Positions 19,121 through 28,132 of a stretch of 53,785 nt of DNA are shown here, piece after piece. Both the position numbers and the translations under genes were made by a program. Location of the stretch: positions 1 through 53,785 of the forward strand of contig NZ_CBYL010000027.1 in the NCBI RefSeq assembly GCF_000577335.1. The letters are read 5' to 3'. The first letter of the stretch is position 1. Each line of letters starts with the position of its first letter. A model generated the notes under the pieces. It was given only the letters and a program-made list of their open reading frames with translations, was not told the origin of the DNA and made no database searches. The DNA comes from Faecalispora jeddahensis. GTDB taxonomy: Bacteria > Bacillota > Clostridia > Oscillospirales > Acutalibacteraceae.

Positions 19121-19996
19121 ATGATTACGCAACAGTTAATTAACGGACTGATGATCGGCAGTCTCTATGCTCTTACCGCTTTGGGCGCGACACTGATCTA
19201 CGGTATCCTCAGAATTCTTGATATTGCGAACGCGGCCGCTTACCTGATCGGCGCTTATGTGGGCTGGTACATCTACCTTTCTACCGGCAACATTATCCTG
19301 ACCTTTCTCGGCGCGATCCTGCTGGCAGGGGGGCTCGGCGTACTGCTGCAGAAAACAGTTTACAGTCCGATTCTTGCAAAGCCGCAGGTGATTGCAATCA
19401 TTCCTCTGGTGGCGTCGGTCGGCCTGTTCACCATCAGCAACGATCTGGTTCGCCTTATCGCGGGGCCTGGAACCAAAGCGTATAACTTTTCTTTTCCCGT
19501 AGAGTCCTACCGCATCGGCGGTCTGGTGATATTGCCCAGCTGGATCCTGATTTTTGCGCTCACGGCGACCTTGCTGCTGATCCTGTGGTTTATTCTAAAC
19601 AAAACCAAGCTGGGACTGGCCTGGCGCGCTACTGCGCAAGACAGCGAGATCGCCAAAGCGGTCGGTGTGGATACCAGTTCGGCAATGGCGCTTTCTTACG
19701 TTCTTGGTTACGGGTTTGCCGCCGCCGCGGGTATCATGGTCGGTATTCTTTACAATTCGATCACTCCCGCTCTGGGCGAGGTGCCTTCTTATAAGATGCT
19801 GGCCATCATCGTGCTGGGCGGACTGGGAAATCCCTTTGGAACCGTCATTGCCGGAATCTTCATCGGCCTGACCGAGGTGCTGGCCTCCGTATATACCCAA
19901 ATCCCCATCCCGAAAGATGCCATTGCCTTTGTCGTATTAATCATCGTGCTGTTGATCAAGCCCTCCGGTCTGATCAGTCAGAAAAACAAAACATAA
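19121..19996 (+). CDS. livH: Liv-type ABC transporter permease (LivH)
   Basis: Inner membrane permease of 291 residues with about eight helices. It has the family opening QLINGLMIGSLYALTALGAT and the EAA-like IMVGILYNSITPALGEVPSY region before a glycine-rich helix (IVLGGLGNPFGTVIAGIFIG). ATG 19121 is chosen; the longer frame from 19043 runs through the terminator hairpin and is not credible. It pairs with the LivM-like protein 12 nt downstream. Confidence 0.93.
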   Translation: MITQQLINGLMIGSLYALTALGATLIYGILRILDIANAAAYLIGAYVGWYIYLSTGNIILTFLGAILLAGGLGVLLQKTVYSPILAKPQVIAIIPLVASVGLFTISNDLVRLIAGPGTKAYNFSFPVESYRIGGLVILPSWILIFALTATLLLILWFILNKTKLGLAWRATAQDSEIAKAVGVDTSSAMALSYVLGYGFAAAAGIMVGILYNSITPALGEVPSYKMLAIIVLGGLGNPFGTVIAGIFIGLTEVLASVYTQIPIPKDAIAFVVLIIVLLIKPSGLISQKNKT

Positions 19997-20008
19997 GGGG
20001 GTGGGGAA

Positions 20009-20911
20009 ATGACCAACTATCTGTTTTCGATCGCCTCAAATGTCGCCATTTTCAGTATTTTGGCGCTATCGCTCAACATTATCACCGGCTATGCCGGGCA
20101 GGCCATGATGGGCCACGCCGCCTTTTTCGGCATTGGAGCCTATTCCGCCGCGCTCCTGACGAACGCCGGGCTCAATTTCTGGCTTGCGCTGCCCGCCTGC
20201 CTGATCATTGCGGGAATCTGCGGCGCCATATTGGGTATCGCCAGCCTGCGCGTGCAGAATGACTTTCTGGCGATTACCACCATCGGCCTGAACTTCGTCA
20301 TGGTGGCGCTGTTCAACAATCTGGAAATTTTCGGAGGGTCTTTGGGCCTTGCCACCAAGAAGCCGTATTTGTTCGGGCAGCGCATGGGCAACCGGGAGTT
20401 TTTCTTCCTTGCTGTCCTTGTTGTAATTGCCGTATGCTTTTTGATCGTCAAGATGAGGCGTTCCTGGTTCGGCATTGCATTGGCCGCCATCAACAACGAC
20501 GAAAAAGCGGCCAGCTCCTTCGGCGTCAACGTCAGCCAATATAAAATCCTCAGCTTTATCCTCGGCACCGCCATTGCCGGACTGGCTGGGGGAATCTACT
20601 CGCACCGCATGGGCTTCATTTTCTCTTCGGATTTTGCTTTCGTGATTTCCATACAGATCCTTTCGATGGTCGTGGTAGGCGGTCTCGGCACGATCCGCGG
20701 CCCCCTGATGGGTGCGATTTTGCTGGGAGTGGCGCCAGAGCTGCTGCGCTCCGCCTCGGATTACCGCAATCTGCTTTACGGCGGCCTTCTGGTGCTGATG
20801 GTGCGCTTTATGCCGGAGGGTCTGCTGGGCGACGGCAGCCCCCTGATGCGGGCCTTTGCGAAAATCAGGGTCTCCCTGTTCCCAAAGAAAGGGGGGCAGA
20901 GCCATGGATGA
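20009..20911 (+). CDS. livM: Liv-type ABC transporter permease (LivM)
   Basis: Second membrane subunit, 300 residues, of the LivM family. Recognisable parts are NIITGYAGQAMMGHAAFFGIGAYSAALL near the start (read here in two parts: NIITGYAGQAMMGH and AAFFGIGAYSAALL), IASLRVQNDFLAITTIGLNF, and VVVGGLGTIRGPLMGAILLG near the end. GGGGGTGGGG precedes ATG 20009. Its last eight bases overlap the following ATPase gene, so the two are translationally coupled. Confidence 0.93.
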   Translation: MTNYLFSIASNVAIFSILALSLNIITGYAGQAMMGHAAFFGIGAYSAALLTNAGLNFWLALPACLIIAGICGAILGIASLRVQNDFLAITTIGLNFVMVALFNNLEIFGGSLGLATKKPYLFGQRMGNREFFFLAVLVVIAVCFLIVKMRRSWFGIALAAINNDEKAASSFGVNVSQYKILSFILGTAIAGLAGGIYSHRMGFIFSSDFAFVISIQILSMVVVGGLGTIRGPLMGAILLGVAPELLRSASDYRNLLYGGLLVLMVRFMPEGLLGDGSPLMRAFAKIRVSLFPKKGGQSHG

Positions 20912-21656
20912 GCTGCTGCGCGTGGAAGAGCTGAAAATGTATTTCGGCGGTTTGAAAGCCATCGACGGCCTTACTCTTTCCGTGTATGACGAAGAGGTGC
21001 TCGGTATCATCGGGCCGAACGGAGCGGGCAAAACCACACTGTTTAACGCCATCTGCGGGGTGTATAAGCCCACCGGGGGCAAGGTGCTTCTTCGCGGAGC
21101 AGAGGTACAGGGCCTGCCCGCACACGAAATGGCGCGCAAGGGTATTGCCCGCACCTTTCAAATCTCGAAGCCCCTGAAGGACCTGACCATTCTGGACAAC
21201 GTGGTAGCCGCAGCCGGAATCCACGAATACACCGGCGTACGCTCTTATTTCAGGAAAAGCCATACCCCCGAAGTGGTGGAGAAGGCTGAGTCCGTGCTGG
21301 AGCTGGTCGGACTGAAAGAGCTGCGCGACAAAAAGGCCCGTGATGTATCTCTGGGCTACCTGCGCCGCCTGGAAATCGCCCGTGTTCTGGTCACCGACCC
21401 ACTCCTCATTATGCTGGATGAGCCTGCCGCCGGTCTGTCCAACTTTGCGATCAACCAGATCACGGAGCTAATCCTGCAGCTCAAGGAACAAAAAAAGACC
21501 ATTGTCCTCATTGAACACAACCTCCCTATCACGATGAAGGTCTGTGACCGGATCGCAGTTCTAAACTATGGCAAAAAAATCGCCGAGGGCATTCCTGCAC
21601 AAATACAAGGAGACCCGCAGGTAATCGAAGCCTATTTAGGGGAGGAGGATGACTGA
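20904..21656 (+). CDS. livG: Liv-type ABC transporter ATPase (LivG)
   Basis: Cytoplasmic ATPase of 250 residues. Walker A is GPNGAGKT (about residue 37-44); the LivG-type insertion GIARTFQISKPLKDLTILDN follows; the signature is VSLGYLRRLEIARVL, a variant of the usual LSYGQQRRLEIARAL, lacking the glutamines; Walker B is LLIMLDEPAAGLS. The start ATG 20904 lies inside the end of livM with a GGGGGG ribosome site. It works as a heterodimer with the next gene product. Confidence 0.94.
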   Translation: MDELLRVEELKMYFGGLKAIDGLTLSVYDEEVLGIIGPNGAGKTTLFNAICGVYKPTGGKVLLRGAEVQGLPAHEMARKGIARTFQISKPLKDLTILDNVVAAAGIHEYTGVRSYFRKSHTPEVVEKAESVLELVGLKELRDKKARDVSLGYLRRLEIARVLVTDPLLIMLDEPAAGLSNFAINQITELILQLKEQKKTIVLIEHNLPITMKVCDRIAVLNYGKKIAEGIPAQIQGDPQVIEAYLGEEDD

Positions 21657-22360
21657 TGCTGGAAATGAAAGATTTGTATGTTTCTTACGGGATGATGGAG
21701 GTCATCCATGGAATCAACCTGAAGGTCGATTCGGGCGAGCTGGTGTCGGTCATCGGGCCCAACGGCGCGGGAAAAACCACGCTGATCAAAGCCACCATGG
21801 GTCTGGTTCCGCTTCATTCCGGGAACATTTTGTACGACGGGCAGGACATTTCAGCACTGCCCGCACATAAACGGGCGGAGATGGGCATCGGTTATGTGCC
21901 GGAAGGCCGGCGCGTCTTCGGGGACCTGACGGTGGAGGAAAATCTGCGGATCGGCGCGTACCGTCTGCCGGATACCAAGCAGATACGGCCCAATCTGCAA
22001 AAGGTGTACGAGATGTTTCCCCGGCTGGGGGAACGTAAAAATCAACTGGCGCGCACAATGTCCGGCGGGGAACAACAAATGCTGGCCATCGGCCGCGCTC
22101 TGATGCTCTCCCCTCGCCTGCTGCTGATCGACGAGGTATCTATGGGGCTGATGCCCATTATGGTGAATACCTGCTTTCAGATCATCAAAGAATTGAATGA
22201 GTCGGGCATCACGATCCTGATGGTGGAGCAGAACGCGAACAAGGCGCTCAAGATCGCCTACCGCGGATATGTGATCGAGGCCGGCAACATCACTCTCGAA
22301 GGCACTTCGGAAGTACTGCGCAGCAACGACATGGTGCAAAAAGCGTACTTAGGGAGCTAA
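21656..22360 (+). CDS. livF: Liv-type ABC transporter ATPase (LivF)
   Basis: Second ATPase, 234 residues, with Walker A GPNGAGKT, the LivF-type MGIGYVPEGRRVFGDLTVEE, signature MSGGEQQMLAIGRALM and Walker B LLLIDEVSMGLMP. Its ATG shares one base with the livG stop (TGATG). It ends the operon; a strong terminator follows 78 nt later. Confidence 0.94.
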   Translation: MLEMKDLYVSYGMMEVIHGINLKVDSGELVSVIGPNGAGKTTLIKATMGLVPLHSGNILYDGQDISALPAHKRAEMGIGYVPEGRRVFGDLTVEENLRIGAYRLPDTKQIRPNLQKVYEMFPRLGERKNQLARTMSGGEQQMLAIGRALMLSPRLLLIDEVSMGLMPIMVNTCFQIIKELNESGITILMVEQNANKALKIAYRGYVIEAGNITLEGTSEVLRSNDMVQKAYLGS

Positions 22361-22437
22361 GATTTTAAAGTATTATCAAATCCGATATACCGATTAAAAA
22401 TTAAGCTATCTGTGTTTATTTCCTTCCAAGCGCATAT

Positions 22438-22469
22438 AAAAGCGGCTCCCTATATGGGGAGCCGCTTTT
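22438..22469. terminator. Bidirectional terminator after livF
   Basis: AAAAGCGGCTCCC and GGGAGCCGCTTTT form a perfect 13-bp stem. It is followed by TATAT, and it also lies 96 nt beyond the end of the convergent regulator gene. Confidence 0.9.
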
Positions 22470-22564
22470 ATATCAGACTTACTCTGCTGATGAACCATTG
22501 GAGTTTGACTGGCGCAATATCGGCCTGCGTGCTACGGCGCACTCTGGTTTGCGGCTGCAGGCAA

Positions 22565-24457
22565 TTAAGGAATCAAGCGGTATTTTTTCATTTTCCTCCA
22601 AAGCGTTGTGGTACTGATATTCAGTTCGGCGGCAGCCTGTGCCCGGTTGCCGCCGCTGCGTGCCAAAAGCTCCTGTATTTTCTCCCGTTCATACTCCATT
22701 ACGGATTCTCTAGGGGAAGGCGGCACCACAGCAGCCCGCGTATCACTGACCGCCGCGGGGCGGCGCCGGATCACTCCCTCCAAACAGTCCGGCCCGATAC
22801 ACGTGCTTTCGGACAGCGTGATTGCCCGCTCAAGAAGATTAAAAAACTGCCTGATATTCCCCGGATAGGCGCCCTCCTGCAGCAGCGTGACCGCTTCTTT
22901 GCTAAACGTGATCTCCGGGCAGTTTTTTCTGGTATAATGCTCGATCAGGCGGGGAATATCCTCTTTTCGTTCCCTCAGCGGCGGCAGATACAGCTCCAAA
23001 ACATTCAGGCGGTAAAGCAGATCCTCACGGAACTTTCGCTCCTGAACCAGCTCTTCCAGATTCTTGTTGGTCGCGCTGATGACCCGCACATCGATCGGAA
23101 CAATCTTGTTATCGCCCAGGCGGCTGATCTCCTTCTCCTGCAACACACGGAGGAGCTTTGCCTGAACATCGATATTCATTTCGCCGATTTCGTCCAGAAA
23201 CACAGTCCCGCCGTGGGCCAGCTCAAACAATCCCATTTTGCCTTCCCTGTTGGCCCCGGTGAACGCCCCTTTTACATAGCCGAACAGTTCGCTTTCCAGA
23301 ATGGATTCCGGCAGGGCCGCGCAATTGATCGCAACAAAAGGCTCGTTGGCCCGGCCGCTGGCATTATGGATACTTTGTGCAAAAACCTCTTTCCCCGTGC
23401 CGGTTTCACCGGAAATCAGAATTGCACTGTTGCTTGCAGCATATTTTTTCCCGAGCCGGATCGTCTCTTTGATGGGAGCACTTTCTCCCACAATATCCAG
23501 GAAGGTATATCGGGCGGCCGGATATTTTTCACTCAGCTTCATGCGGATTTGTTTTTCCGCGGATTGAATTCGGTTTCCGCTGCCGACAATGATAACCACG
23601 CTTTTCAGCTGCGCATTCACAATGATCGGCCTGCAGTTCACCAGATACACGCGAGAGAAGAGATTGACAATCGACTTCTGGATGGGTTCCTTTTGATTCA
23701 GGACCCGATCGGCCTCCTTTTCCGGAAAGAGAAGCCGCAGAATTTCTTCCGATGACCGGTTGTGGAACAGGGCCTTGGCATTATCGTTCAGAAAAAGAAG
23801 TTCCCCTGAGGGGGAATAGTTCAAAATCGCGTCGGGTGTTCCGTTGATGGTGGCCAGAATGGTCTGAAGGTACTCATCTTTTGCCTCCATCGACATCAGA
23901 ATATTCATCGCCCGGTCAATGGCCGTTTCCACATTGCCGGAGTGAACCCGCAGCATCACATGGCGCAACTCGTGAGCATCGGCGGCCTGCTTTACGGAAA
24001 ATCCGCCGATCAACAGGCGGGTACCGGGGCGAAGCTCGCCAATGATATCCTGCTCGACGGTATCCGGGGATTGGGGATCGATCACCTGCACATCCATGCC
24101 GGAAATCCGGCGAAAGCGCAGCATGGTATCATAGGCACTGTCGAACCCGATCAGCGCAATTTCCTCCGGCGCACAATCGCCCATCTGAACGGATTCATAG
24201 ATTTCTTCGTAAAGATATGGAACATCTACCACCGGAATGGGCACATTCTCCTCCAGAAGCCGCACGTTGCGTCCTCTGGCAATCAGCACCTTGGCCCCGG
24301 CGGAAACAGCCTCTTTGGCATTGCGGATCGTATGCTTTCCGGTCGCCTCAATAATCCCCACCCGGCTGGTCAGGCGGCGCTTTTGGATAATCTGCCTTGC
24401 AACAGAGGTAAAAACATCGGACGCGGCAAATATCATGATGTCGCGAATCTCTTTCAC
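22565..24457 (-). CDS. PrpR-type sigma-54 enhancer-binding activator
   Basis: Activator of sigma-54 RNA polymerase. Domains: PrpR_N sensor (PF06506, about 1-180; [18 protein letters not shown]), a PAS-like region (about 190-290; [20 protein letters not shown]), AAA+ domain with Walker A GETGTGKE, the sigma-54-contacting GAFTGA loop, and [20 protein letters not shown]; and a Fis-type helix-turn-helix at the C-terminus ([20 protein letters not shown]). A frame opens at ATG 24472, but GTG 24457 is preferred because GGAGGG (complement of 24465-24470) lies seven bases before it; this also leaves the palindrome at 24472-24507 wholly upstream. It is divergent from a sigma-54 operon, which it almost certainly activates. 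The effector is unknown; PrpR_N domains bind small organic acids or their derivatives. Confidence 0.93.
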   Translation of the reverse strand: MKEIRDIMIFAASDVFTSVARQIIQKRRLTSRVGIIEATGKHTIRNAKEAVSAGAKVLIARGRNVRLLEENVPIPVVDVPYLYEEIYESVQMGDCAPEEIALIGFDSAYDTMLRFRRISGMDVQVIDPQSPDTVEQDIIGELRPGTRLLIGGFSVKQAADAHELRHVMLRVHSGNVETAIDRAMNILMSMEAKDEYLQTILATINGTPDAILNYSPSGELLFLNDNAKALFHNRSSEEILRLLFPEKEADRVLNQKEPIQKSIVNLFSRVYLVNCRPIIVNAQLKSVVIIVGSGNRIQSAEKQIRMKLSEKYPAARYTFLDIVGESAPIKETIRLGKKYAASNSAILISGETGTGKEVFAQSIHNASGRANEPFVAINCAALPESILESELFGYVKGAFTGANREGKMGLFELAHGGTVFLDEIGEMNIDVQAKLLRVLQEKEISRLGDNKIVPIDVRVISATNKNLEELVQERKFREDLLYRLNVLELYLPPLRERKEDIPRLIEHYTRKNCPEITFSKEAVTLLQEGAYPGNIRQFFNLLERAITLSESTCIGPDCLEGVIRRRPAAVSDTRAAVVPPSPRESVMEYEREKIQELLARSGGNRAQAAAELNISTTTLWRKMKKYRLIP

Positions 24458-24471
24458 GGACAAGCCCTCCA

Positions 24472-24507
24472 TTTCACATGAATTTCACTTTTGAAATTCA
24501 TGTGAAA
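24472..24507. promoter_or_regulatory. Perfect inverted repeat, likely activator binding site (UAS)
   Basis: TTTCACATGAATTTCA, a CTTT spacer, then its exact reverse complement (16-bp arms). It lies about 130-170 bp upstream of the -24/-12 promoter, the usual enhancer distance, and directly in front of the activator gene, so it may also mediate autoregulation. Confidence 0.75.
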
Positions 24508-24637
24508 ATGATACCACGATTTTTTAAAATGTTCAATCAGAAAATAAAACCTGTTTTTGTGTCTGAAAAGAAAAAACATGCAGATTTCATCCGCCTTTTC
24601 AGCGTTTTGTCAATATTTTTTAAAAATTTAAAATCAG

Positions 24638-24655
24638 TTGGCATAGAAATTGCGT
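24638..24655 (+). promoter_or_regulatory. Sigma-54 (-24/-12) promoter
   Basis: TTGGCATAGAAATTGCGT: GG at 24640-24641 and GC at 24652-24653 are separated by exactly ten bases, with TTGGCA and TTGC matching the consensus well. The predicted start of transcription is near 24664, and the first gene begins at 24691. Confidence 0.85.
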
Positions 24656-24690
24656 TTCTATTGGAGTGTAACAAGAAAGGAGGCTACACA

Positions 24691-25665
24691 ATGGCCTATC
24701 AGGTACTACTGCCACAACCTATTTTGAAAGAGGGATACGATTACTTACTCGAACATGGTTACGAGATCATCGAGGGGAAAGGCCCCGGCGAAGAAGATAT
24801 TCTCTCAGACATTGAAAAGTGTGACGCCATGATTGTCCGCACCGCAAAAATAACCGCCAGAATTTTAGATGCGGCGCCCAACCTGCGTGTCATCGCCCGG
24901 CACGGGGCAGGATATGACGGAATCGATCTAGAGGCGGCACGCCGGCATAACGTTCTGGTGATGAACGCGCCGGGTGTAAACAGCATTTCGGTGGCTGAGC
25001 TGGCGATCTTCTATATGCTCCACTGTTCCCGCAACTTTAAGACGGTTCAGAAGCTCTATCAGGAGGATTACAGCTACGCGAAATTTAAGGTTCCGAAAAC
25101 AGAGCTGAACGGAAAGACGCTGGGCCTCGTCGGTCTGGGGAATATCGGTAAGCTGGTCGCAAAAAAGGCCGCCATGGGGTTTGATATGAAGGTAATCGCC
25201 TTTGACCCCTTCCACCGCGGAGAGCTGCCGGATTACATCGAGATGACGCAGGACAGGGACGAGATTTTCCGCGTCAGCGACTATGTATCCCTTCATGTTC
25301 CCGCCACAGAGGAAACAGTCAAAAGCATTGGCATCCGTGAGTTTTCTTTGATGAAGAACACCGCTTTCCTGATCAACACCGCCCGCGGCTCGATTGTGGA
25401 CGAACCGGCTTTGATTCAGGCACTGCAAGAAAAGCAGATCGCCGGGGCCGGGCTGGACGTGCTTTGGGATGAGCCTTTTCAGAAAGATAACCCCCTGCTG
25501 CAAATGGACAATGTACTGACAGCCCCGCACATTGGTGCAGCCACAAAAGAAGCCTCCAGCCGCGCTTCGCTGGCCTGCGCGCAGAACATAGACGATTACT
25601 TCTGCGGACGGCCTCTGCACGCGGTCGTCCCGGAGCTGAGAGATTTCATTTCAACCAAAGAATAA
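24691..25665 (+). CDS. D-2-hydroxyacid dehydrogenase (phosphoglycerate dehydrogenase-like)
   Basis: NAD-dependent D-isomer 2-hydroxyacid dehydrogenase, 324 residues. Visible features are the N-terminal catalytic lobe with RHGAGYDGIDLEAARRHNV, the nucleotide-binding GLGNIGKLVAKKA, catalytic Arg in INTARGSIVDE, the Glu region GLDVLWDEPF, and the His in APHIGAATKEAS. It lacks the C-terminal ACT domain of biosynthetic SerA, which argues for a catabolic 2-hydroxyacid role. ATG 24691 with AAGGAGG before it is the first gene of the sigma-54 operon; the longer frame from 24478 crosses the promoter. It interconverts a 2-oxoacid and a D-2-hydroxyacid; the substrate is unknown. Confidence 0.92.
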   Translation: MAYQVLLPQPILKEGYDYLLEHGYEIIEGKGPGEEDILSDIEKCDAMIVRTAKITARILDAAPNLRVIARHGAGYDGIDLEAARRHNVLVMNAPGVNSISVAELAIFYMLHCSRNFKTVQKLYQEDYSYAKFKVPKTELNGKTLGLVGLGNIGKLVAKKAAMGFDMKVIAFDPFHRGELPDYIEMTQDRDEIFRVSDYVSLHVPATEETVKSIGIREFSLMKNTAFLINTARGSIVDEPALIQALQEKQIAGAGLDVLWDEPFQKDNPLLQMDNVLTAPHIGAATKEASSRASLACAQNIDDYFCGRPLHAVVPELRDFISTKE

Positions 25666-25695
25666 ATTCTGATAAAATGAGAGGAGAAAGAGAAC

Positions 25696-26397
25696 ATGAG
25701 TGTAGGAAACCGAGTTTTTCTGGAACGTGATTTACCGGATGCAAAAGTGATGGAGGGCTTTCGTGCTCTGCCCGCGGCAAATGTGGCGGACACCATGGGG
25801 CGCTCCTGTGCACTGAATTCCCAGATTCACCTGATCAGCAGCCCGGAAAGGCCCATTATGGCAGGCGCAGCGTTGACCGTGAAGGCCCGCCCCGGCGATA
25901 ACCTGATGCTGCACAAGGCTCTGGATATGGCCGGCCCTGACGACGTCATTATCGTATCCAACGAAGGAGACCGCACACACTCCCTGATGGGGGAAATCAT
26001 GGCGGTTTACGCACAGTGCACCCGCAAGGTACAGGGCATTGTGCTGGATGGCCCGATCCGTGACGTCCAGGAGTTGTCTCAGATGGAGATGTTCCTGTAT
26101 GCAACCGGATCTACCCCCGGCGGCCCGTACAAGGAAGGCCCGGGTGAGATCAACGTGCCGATTTCCATTGGCAATATTGCGGTAAATCCCGGGGATATTG
26201 TTCTGGGCGACCGGGACGGCGTCATCATCATTCCCAGAGCAGACGCGGCTCAGATTCTGGAGGATGCGAAAAAATATGCGGAAGCGGATGCCAGCAAGGT
26301 GACCGCCGCAAAAAATGGCACTGCAAAACGCCAGTGGGTAGAAGATACTTTGGCGAAGAAGAACGTGGAAATAATTCAAGGAAAATGTACAGGATAA
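25696..26397 (+). CDS. Second RraA-like aldolase/decarboxylase
   Basis: RraA/HMG-CHA aldolase family protein of 233 residues. The family motifs are LPAANVADTMG near residue 20, MAGAALTVKARPGDNLM, VLDGPIRDVQEL with the substrate/metal Arg-Asp pair, and NPGDIVLGDRDGVIIIP. It differs from the protein encoded at 7592 in the segment after the Arg-Asp pair (TPGGPYKEGPGEINVP), so the two are diverged paralogues, not recent duplicates. GAGGAGAAAGAG precedes ATG 25696; it lies 30 nt after the dehydrogenase gene. In this operon a decarboxylase or retro-aldol role on an oxoacid is plausible. Confidence 0.85.
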   Translation: MSVGNRVFLERDLPDAKVMEGFRALPAANVADTMGRSCALNSQIHLISSPERPIMAGAALTVKARPGDNLMLHKALDMAGPDDVIIVSNEGDRTHSLMGEIMAVYAQCTRKVQGIVLDGPIRDVQELSQMEMFLYATGSTPGGPYKEGPGEINVPISIGNIAVNPGDIVLGDRDGVIIIPRADAAQILEDAKKYAEADASKVTAAKNGTAKRQWVEDTLAKKNVEIIQGKCTG

Positions 26398-26421
26398 GTT
26401 CTGAGAAGGAGGGAATGATTC

Positions 26422-27792
26422 ATGATTTTGGGAATCGGAATCGGCATCTGGGCATTCATCATTTACATCGCAGCGATCATTATCTGGATGCTTGTATTGA
26501 AAAGAAACATAGCCGAGTGCATGGGCATCGGTTTTCTTATCGTCGCGTTATTCAATGGATTTTCTGCTTTTCCGGGCACTTTGGGCACCGCTTTGCTCTC
26601 AGCCTCGAAAGAGAGTTCTTTTCTCGCGACCATGCTGTTCTTGCTGATGTCGGTCATTATGACAAAGACGGGAATGATCGCTCGTCTGGTTGAACTTTTA
26701 AACTCCATTATAGGCCGCATAAAAGGCGGCGCGGCCTATGTTTCCGTATGCGCGAGCTTTTTATTCGGCCTGGTATCCGGTAATGCGATTGCCAACTGTG
26801 CAACGGTCGGCGCCATTACAGTCCCGTGGATGAAGGAAAGCGGCTGGCCGAAAGAAGTATCCGCTACCATGAATGCGGGCAATGCCGGTGTTGGGCAATC
26901 CATGCCCTCCTGCACCGCCATGTTTCTTCTGTTAGGTCTGGCCCCGGTTGCAGCTGCAATGACGGTCGGGCAAGCTTATATTGCCGTGCTGTGCGGCGGC
27001 GCGTGGACATTCGTGTATCGACTGATCCGGGTATGGCTGTATGCGAAAAAATACAATGTACAGGCAGTTCCGGAGGATCAGATCAAGCCGTTCGGCCAAT
27101 CCTTCCATGATAACTGGACTTCTTTGCTGATGCTGGCCGGTATCGCGATCCCCTTGCTATTGACCATGGGCCCCATCGCAAAGTTCCTGACTGCTGCGGA
27201 ATCCTTTGCCAAAGCGGGCGTTTCTTCGATCAATATCGTTCTGTGGGTTCCCGTCGTTGTCAGCGTGATTTGCCTGATTGTCGGCAGAAAGAGCCTGCCC
27301 CAGACAGGCAGTGAATGGATCGGCCTGCTCAAGGGCTGCCAGCCGACCTTTGCAACCGTCGGAGGCGTACTTCTGTTTGCTCTGGCCGCCAGCAATGTGC
27401 TGACCATGGTCGGCTTCGACCAGGACCTCAAGGTGCTTCTGGAAGCTCTTACCCTGCCGAATCTGGTTATGATTATCCTGACCTGCATCATGATCGTGCT
27501 GGTAGCCGGGCCCCTGAGCGCCGTTGCCACAACCGCTGCCGTGGGTTCCGTTGCGTTCTCTGTTTTTGTGGGCGCGGGAGTAAACCCGATTGCCGCAGTC
27601 GTTGCGTTTATGATCTGCATTTCTACGGAAGGCGCCTCTCCCCCCAGCTCGTCTCCTATCTTTATTTCGTGCGGATTGGCCGAGGTAGATGACCCCAAGG
27701 TTATTTTTGTACCGCTAATCACCGACTATGTCCTTCCGTTGATTGGGGTAGCCACTCTGGTAGCAGTCGGAGTACTGCCTATTATTCAATAG
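26422..27792 (+). CDS. TRAP-type large permease (DctM-like)
   Basis: Polytopic membrane protein of 456 residues with about twelve helices. The pattern resembles the DctM/TRAP-T large subunit: a glycine-rich segment SGNAIANCATVGAITVPWM, then ATMNAGNAGVGQSMPSCTAM in the first half and the internally related PLSAVATTAAVGSVAFSVFV with STEGASPPSSSPIFIS in the second half. AAGGAGGG lies eight bases before ATG 26422. No solute-binding DctP gene is visible anywhere in the window, and the usual DctQ partner is replaced by a 77-codon gene directly downstream. It may therefore be a TRAP-related secondary carrier that acts without a binding protein (inference). Confidence 0.75.
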   Translation: MILGIGIGIWAFIIYIAAIIIWMLVLKRNIAECMGIGFLIVALFNGFSAFPGTLGTALLSASKESSFLATMLFLLMSVIMTKTGMIARLVELLNSIIGRIKGGAAYVSVCASFLFGLVSGNAIANCATVGAITVPWMKESGWPKEVSATMNAGNAGVGQSMPSCTAMFLLLGLAPVAAAMTVGQAYIAVLCGGAWTFVYRLIRVWLYAKKYNVQAVPEDQIKPFGQSFHDNWTSLLMLAGIAIPLLLTMGPIAKFLTAAESFAKAGVSSINIVLWVPVVVSVICLIVGRKSLPQTGSEWIGLLKGCQPTFATVGGVLLFALAASNVLTMVGFDQDLKVLLEALTLPNLVMIILTCIMIVLVAGPLSAVATTAAVGSVAFSVFVGAGVNPIAAVVAFMICISTEGASPPSSSPIFISCGLAEVDDPKVIFVPLITDYVLPLIGVATLVAVGVLPIIQ

Positions 27793-27812
27793 TCTGTAAA
27801 AGGAGGATTCCC

Positions 27813-28046
27813 ATGAAAACGGCAGAGAAAATTTTAGACGCCCTTTGTGTTATCACCACCATCATTTTCTTTGTAGCAGTTACACTGATGGTCCTTGCGC
27901 AGGGATTTGCTGTTATTACATTGAATGGAGCGCTGTCCACTTCGCTATATAAAGCGATTGCAGTACCGGCCAGTATGGTTTCGGCCGTGTCTTCCATTAT
28001 TGCTATTCTATTGGCTTATATGAGAGGTCAGATGAAAGCGGACTGA
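27813..28046 (+). CDS. Small two-helix membrane protein
   Basis: 77 residues with two hydrophobic helices (about 12-38 and 47-68) and a charged C-terminus. I do not recognise a family. Its place directly after the TRAP-like permease, 20 nt away and with AAAGGAGG before the ATG, suggests a permease partner, perhaps a shortened counterpart of the four-helix DctQ subunit. That is inference from position and topology only. Confidence 0.75.
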   Translation: MKTAEKILDALCVITTIIFFVAVTLMVLAQGFAVITLNGALSTSLYKAIAVPASMVSAVSSIIAILLAYMRGQMKAD

Positions 28047-28061
28047 GTATTCACCGACACA

Positions 28062-28101
28062 GCCGTACAGGAATACGGAGAAATCCGTATTCCTGTACGG
28101 C
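28062..28101 (+). repeat. Eighteen-bp hairpin with GAAA tetraloop inside the operon
   Basis: GCCGTACAGGAATACGGA, loop GAAA, then the exact reverse complement. No T-run follows, so it is more likely an RNA stabiliser or processing site than a terminator. It separates the small membrane protein gene from the amidohydrolase gene. Confidence 0.8.
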
Positions 28102-28132
28102 GAAATTGCATCAATGAAAAAGGAGGAAAGAA

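Noticed and set aside
20066-21154. Minus-strand open frame of 362 codons opposite livM/livG
   Set aside because: Shadow of two well-recognised transporter genes; composition (many Gln, His, Arg) is typical of reading the wrong strand.
24478-24690. N-terminal extension of the hydroxyacid dehydrogenase
   Set aside because: The frame is open, but it crosses the palindrome and the sigma-54 promoter; ATG 24691 has the ribosome site and the family start.
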